Shown: piece after piece, positions 7,668 to 18,417 of the stretch
Numbering within the stretch: the stretch's first letter is position 1
How the letters are laid out: each line of letters starts with the position of its first letter
NCBI GenBank assembly: GCA_025456145.1
Contig: JALOLD010000030.1
Coordinates: 1-37,007 of the forward strand
DNA: 37,007 bases
Direction: 5' to 3'
Source: Thermoanaerobaculales bacterium
Lineage (GTDB): Bacteria > Acidobacteriota > Thermoanaerobaculia > Thermoanaerobaculales > Sulfomarinibacteraceae
Position numbers and translations under genes: made by a program
Notes under the pieces: model-generated
Seen by the model: the letters and a program-made list of their open reading frames with translations, nothing else
Databases searched by the model: none
What the model was told of the DNA's origin: nothing

Positions 7668-9179
7668 ATGCACATCACGGCTGACGATCTTTCCGGCACG
7701 GTCTACATCCCCGACACCTCCGCCCTCATCGAGAACCCGGACGTTCTCGACCGTCTGCTCATGGACGGCAACGTGGTCGTGCTGCTCCACCAGGTGATCG
7801 AGGAGCTCGGCCGGCTCCAGACCTCGCGCGCGAAGTCGGACGGGGTGCGGCACGCGGCGCGCAACGTCACCCGGAAGATGCTCGAGTACCGGCGGCACGA
7901 CCTCATCCACCACGGGGTCGACCGGCTGCTCCAGCACCAGGTCGACGCCGAGGCCTTCAGACGCACCCCGACCGGCGGGGTGCTGACCTGGGAGCCGGAC
8001 GGCGCCACCGCCGACCCCTACCCCTCGGAGTCCGGCGACAACCACATCCTTGCCAGCGCCCGGCGGATCGCCGAGGTCGCGAGGTCGAACGGCCGGCCCC
8101 ACTTCCAGGTGGTGGTGGTCTCCGAGGACTCGAACCTGCTGCTCAAGTGCGACGCCCTCGGGATCGCCGCCGAGAACCTCCGCTACGGCAAGGTCAGCCT
8201 CGACAACGTCGACGAGATCTACCGCGGGCTGGTCACCGGCTCGATCGACGAGAGCACCCTCGAGCTCTTCCTGACGAGCGGCGCGCCGGGCGAGCGGTGG
8301 CTGCCGCTCCAGGCGGTGCAGACCGCCGAGCCCGTCGAGTTCCTCTGGAACATGGGGGTCGTGGTCGAGTGCGGCGAGCAGACCATCCTCGGCCGGGTCA
8401 ACGCCGACGCGGGGCGGGTCGAGGACCTCCGCTTCGCCCAGTACTGGGACCGCAAGCGCAGCGAGTACCGCCCGCGGCCGATCCTCGGCTTCACGCCGCG
8501 CGACGCACAGCAGATCCTGGCGATGGAGTTCCTCCTCGACCCCGAGGTCCAGCTCGTCGTCCTCGACGGACCGGCCGGCTCGGGCAAGACCCGGATGATG
8601 GTCGCCACCGGGCTTTATATGCTCATCGGCCAGCCGACCACATGGCGGGTCGCGCCGACCTCGCAGCCCCTGACCCCCGAGTACGGCTACGACCACGGCA
8701 TGCTGCTGCTGCGGCCCGAGCACGCCTCGAGCCAGTACGAGCTCGGCTACCTGCCGGGCGACTACGAGAGCAAGCTCAGCCCGTGGCTCGAGCCGTTCTT
8801 CCAGGCGGTGCGGTCGCTGTCGCTGGCCAACGAGCACGACTTCCTCGACGAGCTCCAGTCGACCGACCGGCTGACCATGGTTTCGACGTCGATGCTGCGC
8901 GGCCTCGACATCGAGCGCTCGATCGTCCTGGTCGACGAGCTGCAGAACGGCGACCGCCACCTCGCCAAGACCCTGATGTCGCGCTTCTGCGCCTCGTCGA
9001 AGGTCGCGCTGGCCGGCTGTCTCGACCCGGTCCAGATCGACAACCCCTACGTCGACTGGCGGTCCAACGCGCTGACCCGGATCAAGGAGACCTACAAGGG
9101 CTTCGGCCCGGAGGTCGCCCAGGTCCGCCTCGTCCACAACTACCGCGGCCCGATCTCCACGAGAGCCGACAAGCTGTAG
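7668..9179 (+). CDS. PIN domain-PhoH family ATPase (PhoH2/YlaK type)
   Basis: This 503-residue protein joins an N-terminal PIN-type RNase domain (about 1-150) to a PhoH ATPase/RNA helicase domain (about 270-503). PIN acidic residues are visible in IPDTSALIENP, QVIEELG, SGDNHIL and VVSEDSN. The ATPase has Walker A GPAGSGKT at 301-308 and Walker B SIVLVDELQN; the fold ends in the HNYRG segment. PhoH2 proteins unwind and cleave RNA in an ATP-dependent way. The frame is open much further upstream, but recognisable sequence begins at the ATG at 7668, and the upstream part lies opposite thiN. There is no antitoxin-like small gene upstream, unlike mycobacterial phoAT-phoH2. Confidence 0.93.
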   Translation: MHITADDLSGTVYIPDTSALIENPDVLDRLLMDGNVVVLLHQVIEELGRLQTSRAKSDGVRHAARNVTRKMLEYRRHDLIHHGVDRLLQHQVDAEAFRRTPTGGVLTWEPDGATADPYPSESGDNHILASARRIAEVARSNGRPHFQVVVVSEDSNLLLKCDALGIAAENLRYGKVSLDNVDEIYRGLVTGSIDESTLELFLTSGAPGERWLPLQAVQTAEPVEFLWNMGVVVECGEQTILGRVNADAGRVEDLRFAQYWDRKRSEYRPRPILGFTPRDAQQILAMEFLLDPEVQLVVLDGPAGSGKTRMMVATGLYMLIGQPTTWRVAPTSQPLTPEYGYDHGMLLLRPEHASSQYELGYLPGDYESKLSPWLEPFFQAVRSLSLANEHDFLDELQSTDRLTMVSTSMLRGLDIERSIVLVDELQNGDRHLAKTLMSRFCASSKVALAGCLDPVQIDNPYVDWRSNALTRIKETYKGFGPEVAQVRLVHNYRGPISTRADKL

Positions 9180-9191
9180 TCGAGAGACGAG

Positions 9192-9311
9192 AGTCGACAG
9201 TCCACAGCCAACAGTCCACAGTCGACAGTCGAGAATCGACAGGCTTCGGGGGTTCGCCCGATCGAAATGGGTTGCGATGTGCTGTCGACTGTTGACTGTC
9301 AACTGTCGACT
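9192..9311. repeat. Long inverted repeat built from AGTCGACAGT units
   Basis: The arm at 9192-9221 and the reverse complement of 9282-9311 agree at 26 of 30 positions. Each arm is a run of degenerate 10-mers around AGTCGACAGT. The 60-bp middle contains another partial unit (9221-9241). The element fills the space between convergent phoH and osmC-like genes. The right arm supplies the stop codon and the last three codons (Val-Asp-Ser) of the OsmC-like gene. It may act as a bidirectional terminator or be a REP-like mobile repeat. Confidence 0.8.
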
Positions 9312-9697
9312 ATCCCAGTGACAATCTCGGGCGGGTCGAGGATGGTCTTCTTGACCGAGCAGGCGTTGGCGGCGCGGACCAGCGCCTTGCGGTACTTGGC
9401 GGGAAACTCCGGCGGCACCTGGATGCCGATGCTGACCCGCTCGAGCCGGTTGCCGCCGTCGCGCGTCCAGCTCTCGGTCAATCGGATGCCGTCGGTCGGG
9501 ATCCCGCGGCTGTCACAGAACTTCAGCACGTAGTAGCCGGCGCAGGTGGCGAGCGAGGCGAGGAAGTAGTCAAAGGGTTCGGGGGCGGTGGCGTCGCCGC
9601 CCGAGTCGAGGCACTGGTCGGTCCGGATCTCGAAGCCGTTGAAGTGGGCGGTCACCTTCCTGCCGCCCGGGAATGTCACGGTCATCTCTGAGTCCAT
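9299..9697 (-). CDS. OsmC/Ohr family protein
   Basis: This 132-residue cytoplasmic protein belongs to the OsmC-like peroxide-reducing family. The two catalytic thiols are present: Cys52 in SLATCAGYYVLKF and Cys113 in NACSVKKT, the usual spacing. The N-terminal strand region (FPGGRKVTAHFNG) and PFDYFLASLA fit the YhfA-like branch more than Ohr. I chose the ATG at 9697 because a perfect GGAGG lies five bases upstream; an in-frame extension to 9781 encodes low-complexity sequence from an intergenic repeat. It is on the same strand as tlyA, 136 bp downstream of it. The last three codons and stop lie inside the inverted repeat at 9282-9311. Confidence 0.9.
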   Translation of the reverse strand: MDSEMTVTFPGGRKVTAHFNGFEIRTDQCLDSGGDATAPEPFDYFLASLATCAGYYVLKFCDSRGIPTDGIRLTESWTRDGGNRLERVSIGIQVPPEFPAKYRKALVRAANACSVKKTILDPPEIVTGIVDS

Positions 9698-9732
9698 GCA
9701 ACCTCCATCACGCCACTCTAACGCGTTGTCGG

Positions 9733-9813
9733 CTCTGTTCTTTCCCTCTCCCTCTCTCTCCGACGCTCTGCCCACGACCACCGCCGTCGCCGAGAGGGGG
9801 AGGGAAAAAGAGG
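9733..9813. repeat. Pyrimidine/purine-rich inverted repeat
   Basis: A CCCTCTCCCTCTCTC-type arm (about 9735-9764) is answered by GAGAGGGGGAGGGAAA (about 9792-9808). They form an imperfect hairpin in the 136-bp gap between tlyA and the OsmC-like gene. It could terminate tlyA transcription or be a dispersed intergenic element. Confidence 0.55.
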
Positions 9814-9833
9814 GTGCAGAACGTCCCCGGCGG

Positions 9834-10571
9834 TCACCGCCGCCTGAACACGGCGAGCTCCTCGAGATTGCCCTTCTGGCCGCGGATCGGCGACGGGACG
9901 ACCCCGATCAGCGCGAAGCCGAGGCCGACGAGGGCGGCGACCGTGTCGTCGACGACCCGGCGTCGGACCGCCTCGTCGCGGACGATCCCGCCCTTGCCGA
10001 CCTGGTCGCGGCCGGCCTCGAACTGGGGCTTGACGAGACACACGAGGTGGGCACCCGGGAGGAGGTGGGGCACGAGGGCCGGGACCACCAGCCGTAGCGA
10101 GATGAAGCTGACGTCGACGGTGGCCAGCGCGACCGGAAAGGGCAGGTCGTCGGTGCCGAGGCGGCGCGCGTTGACCCCCTCGAGGACCGTGACCCGCGGG
10201 TCGGTCCGCAGCCGCCAGTCGAGCTGGCCACGGCCCACGTCGAGGGCGATCACGCGGCGCGCGCCGCGGGTCAGCAGCAGATCGGTGAAGCCGCCGGTCG
10301 AGGCGCCGACGTCGAGGCAGTCGAGCCCGGCCGGGTCGATCGAGAAGGCGTCGAGGGCCGCCGCGAGCTTGAGGGCGCCGCGCGACGCGAAGGGGTGGTC
10401 GGGCTCGGCGAGCTCGATCAGCGAGGACCCGGCGACCGGCGCACCGGCCTTGGCGGCCGGTCGCCCGTCCACCATGACCTTGCCGGCGAGGATCAGCGCC
10501 TGGGCGCGGGCCCGCGACGGTGCGAGCCCCCGCTCGACGAGCTCGCTGTCGAGACGGCGCCGCTCAGCCAT
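9834..10571 (-). CDS. tlyA: TlyA family rRNA 2'-O-methyltransferase
   Basis: This 245-residue protein has an N-terminal S4 RNA-binding domain (about 1-62, LDSELVERGLAPSRARAQAL) and an FtsJ-like methyltransferase domain. The SAM-binding motif is CLDVGASTGGFTDLLL, followed by ALDVGRGQLDWRL. The acceptor-side segments TVDVSFISL and LVKPQFEAGRDQVGKGG are conserved. TlyA methylates ribosomal RNA (2'-O of cytidines in 16S/23S in mycobacteria); older annotations call it hemolysin. It ends the reverse-strand run xseA-xseB-ispA, 113 bp after ispA. A TACACT -10-like element in that gap suggests its own promoter. The start is ATG at 10571. Confidence 0.93.
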   Translation of the reverse strand: MAERRRLDSELVERGLAPSRARAQALILAGKVMVDGRPAAKAGAPVAGSSLIELAEPDHPFASRGALKLAAALDAFSIDPAGLDCLDVGASTGGFTDLLLTRGARRVIALDVGRGQLDWRLRTDPRVTVLEGVNARRLGTDDLPFPVALATVDVSFISLRLVVPALVPHLLPGAHLVCLVKPQFEAGRDQVGKGGIVRDEAVRRRVVDDTVAALVGLGFALIGVVPSPIRGQKGNLEELAVFRRR

Positions 10572-10641
10572 CCGCGGCGACCGCCGGGCCTTCCTCGCGA
10601 CCGGACCACCGTTGTCGAGGCGGAGTCGGAGTCACGCCCCG

Positions 10642-10647
10642 AGTGTA
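10642..10647 (-). promoter_or_regulatory. Candidate -10 element upstream of tlyA
   Basis: TACACT on the reverse strand, about 70 bp before the tlyA ATG, within the ispA-tlyA gap. No convincing -35. The call rests mainly on recurrence of the same hexamer before other genes here. Confidence 0.3.
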
Positions 10648-10684
10648 GCCCGGCCGCCTCCCGGCGACCGTCCGGCCGCGAGGC

Positions 10685-11581
10685 TCAGCTGGTTCGCCGG
10701 GCGACGAACCTCGCCACCGCCGCGAGCTCGCCGCCCGCTCCCTCGATCCGGGCGGCGGAGGCTACGAGCCGGCCCTCGAGCTCGGCGAGCCGGGCCCGCG
10801 CCCGGTCGAGACCATAGAGCGTGACATAGGTGAGCTTGCCGGCGTCGGCGTCCTTTCCCGGCGACTTGCCGAGCTCGGAGGCCGAAGCGGTCGCGTCGAG
10901 GATGTCGTCGGCGATCTGGAAGGCGAGCCCGAGATCGGCGCCGAAGGCGGCGAGCTCGGCTCGCCGGTCGCCGGCCGTCCCGGCGAGCACCGCGCCGAGC
11001 TCGACCGACGCGCCGAGCAGCCGACCCGTCTTGGCGCGGTGGATCCGCTCGAGCCGGGTGTGCGGATCGGAGGCGGCCCCCGCGACCTGCCCGGTCGCCT
11101 CGAGGTCCTCCATCTGGCCGCCGACCATGCCCCGCGCCGACACCGCGTCGGCCACCAGCTCGACCGCCGCCGCCCGCCGTCCCGCCCATTCCTCGCCCTC
11201 GGGGTACCGGGCGAGCAGCAGCAGGCCCTCGGCGAGGAGGGCGTCTCCGGCGAGAATCGCCGTCGCCTCGTCGAAGGCGACGTGGACGGTCGGCCGGCCG
11301 CGCCGGAGCACGTCGTCGTCGAAGGCCGGCAGGTCGTCGTGGATCAGCGAGTAGGTGTGGATCAGCTCGAGCCCGCACGCCGCCTCGGTCACCCGGTCGG
11401 CGTCGCCGCCGGCCGCCCGACAGGCGATCCGGGCGAGCACCGGCCGGAGACGTTTGCCGCCGGCGAAGACCGCGTGCGCCATCGCCCGGTGGAGCCGCTC
11501 CGGCCAGGCGTCGGTCGGCAGCAGCCGCGCGAGCGTGCGCTCGACGACCTCTCGCTCGCGGGCCAGCAGGCGGTCGGTCAC
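10685..11581 (-). CDS. ispA: Polyprenyl (farnesyl/geranylgeranyl) diphosphate synthase
   Basis: This 298-residue enzyme condenses isopentenyl diphosphate with allylic diphosphates to give C15 (or C20) prenyl diphosphates. The first aspartate-rich motif is HDDLPAFDDD, a bacterial DDx4D form, and the second is ADDILD; GGKRLRP marks the IPP-binding N-terminal region. The start is a GTG at 11581 overlapping the xseB stop by 4 bp (GTGA), so translation is coupled. The order xseA-xseB-ispA-tlyA is a common bacterial arrangement, but dxs, which usually lies between ispA and tlyA, is absent here. Chain length (C15 versus C20) cannot be settled by eye. Confidence 0.92.
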   Translation of the reverse strand: MTDRLLAREREVVERTLARLLPTDAWPERLHRAMAHAVFAGGKRLRPVLARIACRAAGGDADRVTEAACGLELIHTYSLIHDDLPAFDDDVLRRGRPTVHVAFDEATAILAGDALLAEGLLLLARYPEGEEWAGRRAAAVELVADAVSARGMVGGQMEDLEATGQVAGAASDPHTRLERIHRAKTGRLLGASVELGAVLAGTAGDRRAELAAFGADLGLAFQIADDILDATASASELGKSPGKDADAGKLTYVTLYGLDRARARLAELEGRLVASAARIEGAGGELAAVARFVARRTS

Positions 11582-11853
11582 CGTTCGGGCTCGTCCTCGG
11601 TCCCGTCGTCGGTGGCGAGCGGGGCGGTCCGGGCGACGTCGTCGTCCTCGGTGGCGAGCAGCTGCTGGACCCGCTGCTCGACCTCCTCGAGCCGGGCGCG
11701 GCAGCTCCTGGCGAGCTTCATCCCATCCTCGAACAGGTCGAGGGCCTCCTCGAGCCCGACGGTCTCGTCCTCGAGGCTGGCGACGATTTCCTCGAGACGC
11801 TCGAGCTGGTCCTCGAAGCGCTCGCCGCCGGTTTCGTTCTCACTCGGTGCCAT
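11578..11853 (-). CDS. xseB: Exodeoxyribonuclease VII small subunit
   Basis: This 91-residue protein has a short helical core, FEDQLERLEEIVASLEDETV then GLEEALDLFEDGMKLARSC, which is the XseB signature. It binds XseA in multiple copies to form the single-strand-specific exonuclease VII. The acidic C-terminal tail after residue 65 is variable in the family. The ATG at 11853 overlaps the xseA stop by 14 bp and its own stop overlaps ispA, so all three are one translation unit. Confidence 0.94.
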   Translation of the reverse strand: MAPSENETGGERFEDQLERLEEIVASLEDETVGLEEALDLFEDGMKLARSCRARLEEVEQRVQQLLATEDDDVARTAPLATDDGTEDEPER

Positions 11854-13258
11854 GGCTCTCTCCAGGGGTGCTCTCGGCCTCGCCGAAGAGCGTGGGTTGG
11901 CGATCGTTTGGCGTCGCTGTAGCGCGGCGCTTGGTCGGGCGGTCGGCGACCAGCGAGCGCAGCTCGCCGCGGGCGAGCCGGGTGAGGAGGACCTGTCCGG
12001 CCCGGGTCTCCTCGGGGTCGCGCAGCGGCTTCGTCGAGCCCTCGAGGGTGGTGATCGAGTAGCCGCGCTCGAGGACCCGTCTCGGGCTCAGGTTGTCGAG
12101 GCTGCGCTGCTTGGCCGCGAGCTCGGTCGCGGCCCTCCCGAGACGGCCGCGGATGAGCTGCGCCATCTGCTGCCGACGGCTGGCCAGCAGCCGCCGATGG
12201 CCGCCGGCGGCGACCCGGGCGGGCAGCCGGCCGAGCACCGCCTCGGCCCGACCGAGACGCGAGCGGACCCGGTCGGCGAGGGTGCGGAGCGCCGGTCCGA
12301 GACGTTCCGCGCGCTCGACGCGGCGTCGCAGCTGCTGCACCCGCTGGGGCACCCGGGCGAGACCGCGCGAGCCCTCGAGCCCGTCGAGCCGGGCCCGCGC
12401 CAGGGCGAGGACCCGCCGCAGATCGCGGGCCAGACCGACGCGTGCCGCGTCGAGCCGTCGGATCTGCTGCTCGACCCGGCTGGCGACGAGCTCTGCCGCC
12501 TGGGTCGGCGTTGTCGCGCGGAGGTCGGCGACGAAGTCGGCGATCGTGAAGTCGACCTCATGACCGACCCCCGAGATCACCGGCACGGCGCAGCCGGCGA
12601 TCGCCCGCGCCACCGGCTCGGTGTTGAAGGCCCACAGGTCCTCGAGGCTGCCGCCGCCGCGACCGACGATGACCACGTTGACCAGACCGCTCGCCCCGAG
12701 CCGGGTGAGCGCCTCGGCGATCGAGGCCGCCGCGCCGTCGCCCTGCACCGCGGTCGGCGCGAGCACGACCTCGAGGTTGGGCACCCGGCGCAGCACGTTG
12801 AGCATGTCCTGGAGCGCGGCCCCGGTCGGCGAGGTCACGATCCCGACCCGGTTGGGCAGCGCCGGCAGCGGCCGTTTGCGATCGGCGGCGAAGAGGCCCT
12901 CGCCGTCGAGCCTCGCCTTGAGCTGCTCGAAGGCGAGCTGGAGGGCGCCGATGCCCTGCGGCTCGAGCTCGTCGACCACGAGCTGGAAGCGGCCGCGCTG
13001 GCGGTAGACGGTCAGCGACCCGAGGGCCCGGACCGCGAGCCCGTCCTCGACGTCGTAGCGCAGGCGCCCGGCGCGCGACGCCCACATCACGCAGTCGAGC
13101 TGCGCCTGCTCGTCCTTCAGGGTGAAGTAGAGATGGCCCCGCCCCGAGGTGCTGGCGTTGGTCACCTCGCCCTCGACAACGACCCCCGAGAAGCCCTGCT
13201 CGAGCAGCGAGTTGACCTCGGCGATCAGCGCGGACGGGCTGAACACCCGCTCGCTCAC
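11840..13258 (-). CDS. xseA: Exodeoxyribonuclease VII large subunit
   Basis: This 472-residue catalytic subunit of exonuclease VII degrades single-stranded DNA from both ends. The N-terminal OB-fold (about 1-105) includes VVVEGEVTNASTSGRGHLYF. The catalytic domain has GIVTSPTGAALQDML, VGRGGGSLEDLWAFN, VISGVGHEVDFTIADFVADL and TPTQAAE, all expected. A long coiled-coil region follows to about 430. The start is GTG at 13258 with GAGGTGAC upstream; no better ATG precedes the OB-fold. It is probably transcribed from upstream of the Trm112-like gene, 78 bp away on the same strand. Confidence 0.95.
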   Translation of the reverse strand: MSERVFSPSALIAEVNSLLEQGFSGVVVEGEVTNASTSGRGHLYFTLKDEQAQLDCVMWASRAGRLRYDVEDGLAVRALGSLTVYRQRGRFQLVVDELEPQGIGALQLAFEQLKARLDGEGLFAADRKRPLPALPNRVGIVTSPTGAALQDMLNVLRRVPNLEVVLAPTAVQGDGAAASIAEALTRLGASGLVNVVIVGRGGGSLEDLWAFNTEPVARAIAGCAVPVISGVGHEVDFTIADFVADLRATTPTQAAELVASRVEQQIRRLDAARVGLARDLRRVLALARARLDGLEGSRGLARVPQRVQQLRRRVERAERLGPALRTLADRVRSRLGRAEAVLGRLPARVAAGGHRRLLASRRQQMAQLIRGRLGRAATELAAKQRSLDNLSPRRVLERGYSITTLEGSTKPLRDPEETRAGQVLLTRLARGELRSLVADRPTKRRATATPNDRQPTLFGEAESTPGESHGTE

Positions 13259-13336
13259 ACCGTCACCTCGGCGGCCGCCGGGCCGGGTCCTCTCGGCGGT
13301 CGGGGCCGACCGTTCATCGACGAGTCCGGCGCCGGC

Positions 13337-13585
13337 TCAGCCCTCGATCTCGGCACGGCTCAAGGCCTCGTCGACCAGCATCACCGGGATGCCGGAGACC
13401 ACCGGGTAGACCCTCCCGGCGGGCGAGGCGAGGCCGATCTCGACCACCGGCACCTCGTCCTTGAACTGCTCGCGGTAGCGGTCGACCAGCCGGGCGCGGA
13501 CCGCCGGCGGCAGCTCGACGACCTCGAGCGGCGTCTTGTCCACCGGACAGACGAGAATCTCGAGCAGCTTCGGGTCGATCGCCAT
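13337..13585 (-). CDS. Trm112-like (UPF0434/YcaR) small protein
   Basis: This 82-residue protein has the Trm112-like beginning MAIDPKLLEILVCPVDKTPL and the closing YPVVSGIPVMLVDEA typical of bacterial UPF0434 proteins. Only one Cys remains at the first zinc site (CPVD) and the second CxxC is absent, as in many bacterial members. Eukaryotic Trm112 activates methyltransferases; the bacterial role is less clear. I chose the ATG at 13585 since GGGAGG lies a few bases upstream; an earlier ATG at 13621 lacks such a site. It is divergent from the hybrid kinase and leads the xseA operon. Confidence 0.88.
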   Translation of the reverse strand: MAIDPKLLEILVCPVDKTPLEVVELPPAVRARLVDRYREQFKDEVPVVEIGLASPAGRVYPVVSGIPVMLVDEALSRAEIEG

Positions 13586-13703
13586 GGAACCTCCCGGTCT
13601 CGGCCACAGTCTACACCGCACGGCCGGCGGCCGGGCGGCCGGCCGATGTCACGACCCACCGCGTACGCTACACTCGACCAGACCGGGAACGGGAGGGCGC
13701 GGC

Positions 13704-16688
<2,985 letters not shown>

Positions 16689-16735
16689 CGCCGGCCGGAT
16701 CACCTCCGCGGCCCGGCTTTATCATGCCGACCGCG

Positions 16736-16744
16736 TGCTATACT
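16736..16744 (+). promoter_or_regulatory. Extended -10 promoter before the REC-PAS kinase
   Basis: TGCTATACT is an extended -10 form about 105 bp before the ATG at 16849, in the 160-bp gap after the hybrid kinase. The -35 is poor. This suggests that the two downstream signalling genes can be transcribed separately. Confidence 0.5.
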
Positions 16745-16848
16745 CCGCCGGTCAACGCCCGTGATGAGAATCGCGGAGCACATCACACCGTAGGGGGGCA
16801 GGTGGCACGTTCCGGATTCGGCCGACGGGCTGGCCGGGCACGGGGGAC

Positions 16849-18345
16849 ATGAGCAGCCTTCCACGGATCCTACTCGTCGACGACCGCGAGAGCGACCGCG
16901 AGCTCGCGGCCCTCGTTCTCGCGTCCGAGTTCGAACGGGTCGACATCGAGCCGGTAGGGACCGCCACCGAGTTCTCCGCCGCAATCGCCGCCGGACAGTT
17001 CGGTCTGCTGATCACCGAGGCCGACCTCGAATGGAGCGACGGGCTGCATGTGGTCGAGCTCGTCCGGGACCTGCGGCCCGACTGCCCGATCATCCTGTTC
17101 ACCGCCGCAGCCGGCGCCGAGCTCTGGAACGAGGCCCTCAAGCTCCAGGTCGACGGCTATGTTCCCAAGTCGAGCGAGGGCTTCGTCGAGCTGCCGACCG
17201 TGGTCCGCGCCGCGCTGTTCCGGGCCCGGCGCCGGGCCCTCGCGACGGCCAAGGACGCTCCCTACCGGCGGCTCATCGAGGGCCTGCCGGTCGGCGTCGT
17301 GGTCTCGACCGCGTCGGGCGAGATCCTCGAGGCGAACCCCGCCTTCGCCGCGATGCTCGGGCTCGGCAGCCCCGAGGACCTGACCCGGAGATCGTTCACC
17401 GAGTTCTTCGCCCAGCCGGCGGTGGCCTCGAGCTGGCGGTCCCAGATCGAGGCCTCGCGGACCGCCGGAAACCTCGACGCACAGCTCTGGCGCGCCGACC
17501 GGAGCCGGATCTGGGTCCGGATCTCGTCGTGGGTGGTCGGCGACGGCCGGGCCGGCGCCCAGCAGATCCAGAGCATCGTCGAGGAGACCGAGGAGTTCCA
17601 CGCCGCGCAGAGCGAGCTCGCCCGGCGGTCTCAGGCGCTGGCCCGGTCGAACGCCGAGCTCGAGCAGTTCGCCTATGTCGTGTCGCACGACCTCCAGCAG
17701 CCGCTCGGCATGATTTCGAGCTACCTCGAGCTGCTCGAGCGCGAGCTCGGCGACGAGGTCGCGGGCGACGCGCGCGACTACCTCGACCGGGCGGTCCGCG
17801 GCGCCGAGCGGATGCAGGGGATGGTCGACGCGGTGCTCGGCTATGCCCGGGTCGACACCCGTGGCCGCGACTTCGCTCCGGTTGACGTCGGCGAGGTCCT
17901 CGGCGAGGTCCGCGACGAGCTCGCCGAGAGCATCGAGGCGGCCGGCGCGACGATCACCCACGACGCCCTGCCGACGGTCGTCGCCGACGGCGCCCAGCTC
18001 GGCCAGCTGCTGCGCAACCTGGTGGCCAACGCGATCAAGTTCGTCGGCGACCGTCCGCCGCGGGTCCACATCGGCGCGATCGACGACGACGACCGGTGGA
18101 CGCTGTCGGTCCGGGACAACGGGATCGGCATCGATCCGGCATCGACCGAACGGATCTTCGTCATGTTCCAGCGGCTCCACGCCCAGGACGAGTACCCCGG
18201 CACCGGGATCGGTCTCGCGATCTGCAAGCGGATCGTCGAGCGGCACGGCGGCCGGATCTGGGTCGAGAGCCAACCGCACCGCGGCTCGACGTTTTTCTTC
18301 ACGCTGCCGAAGCGAACCGGAGGGGATGATGAGGCGAGCGGCTGA
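16849..18345 (+). CDS. REC-PAS sensor histidine kinase with atypical receiver
   Basis: This 498-residue soluble kinase has an N-terminal receiver fold (1-125), a PAS domain (about 140-250), a coiled linker, HisKA with His280 in YVVSHDLQQPLG (the phytochrome-like VSHDL form) and HATPase (NLVANAIKF, DNGIGID, GTGIGLAICKRIVE). The receiver keeps the acidic pair LLVDD and the lysine of YVPKSS. At the phospho-acceptor position it has Glu57 (LLITEADLEWSDG), judged by the usual eight-residue distance to the DG turn. It is thus probably a pseudo-receiver or locked in an active-like state. No membrane segment is seen. It is 72 bp upstream of the GGDEF-EAL gene, likely co-transcribed. Confidence 0.92.
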   Translation: MSSLPRILLVDDRESDRELAALVLASEFERVDIEPVGTATEFSAAIAAGQFGLLITEADLEWSDGLHVVELVRDLRPDCPIILFTAAAGAELWNEALKLQVDGYVPKSSEGFVELPTVVRAALFRARRRALATAKDAPYRRLIEGLPVGVVVSTASGEILEANPAFAAMLGLGSPEDLTRRSFTEFFAQPAVASSWRSQIEASRTAGNLDAQLWRADRSRIWVRISSWVVGDGRAGAQQIQSIVEETEEFHAAQSELARRSQALARSNAELEQFAYVVSHDLQQPLGMISSYLELLERELGDEVAGDARDYLDRAVRGAERMQGMVDAVLGYARVDTRGRDFAPVDVGEVLGEVRDELAESIEAAGATITHDALPTVVADGAQLGQLLRNLVANAIKFVGDRPPRVHIGAIDDDDRWTLSVRDNGIGIDPASTERIFVMFQRLHAQDEYPGTGIGLAICKRIVERHGGRIWVESQPHRGSTFFFTLPKRTGGDDEASG

Positions 18346-18417
18346 ACGAGGTCGATCGGGATCGTGGAGCGTCCCCCACGGCACCGTGCCGGGAGGACCC
18401 GCGACCGGAGCGGCGCG

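Noticed and set aside
9192..9311. CRISPR array
   Set aside because: Units are about 10 bp, degenerate, inverted and without regular unique spacers; no cas genes nearby.
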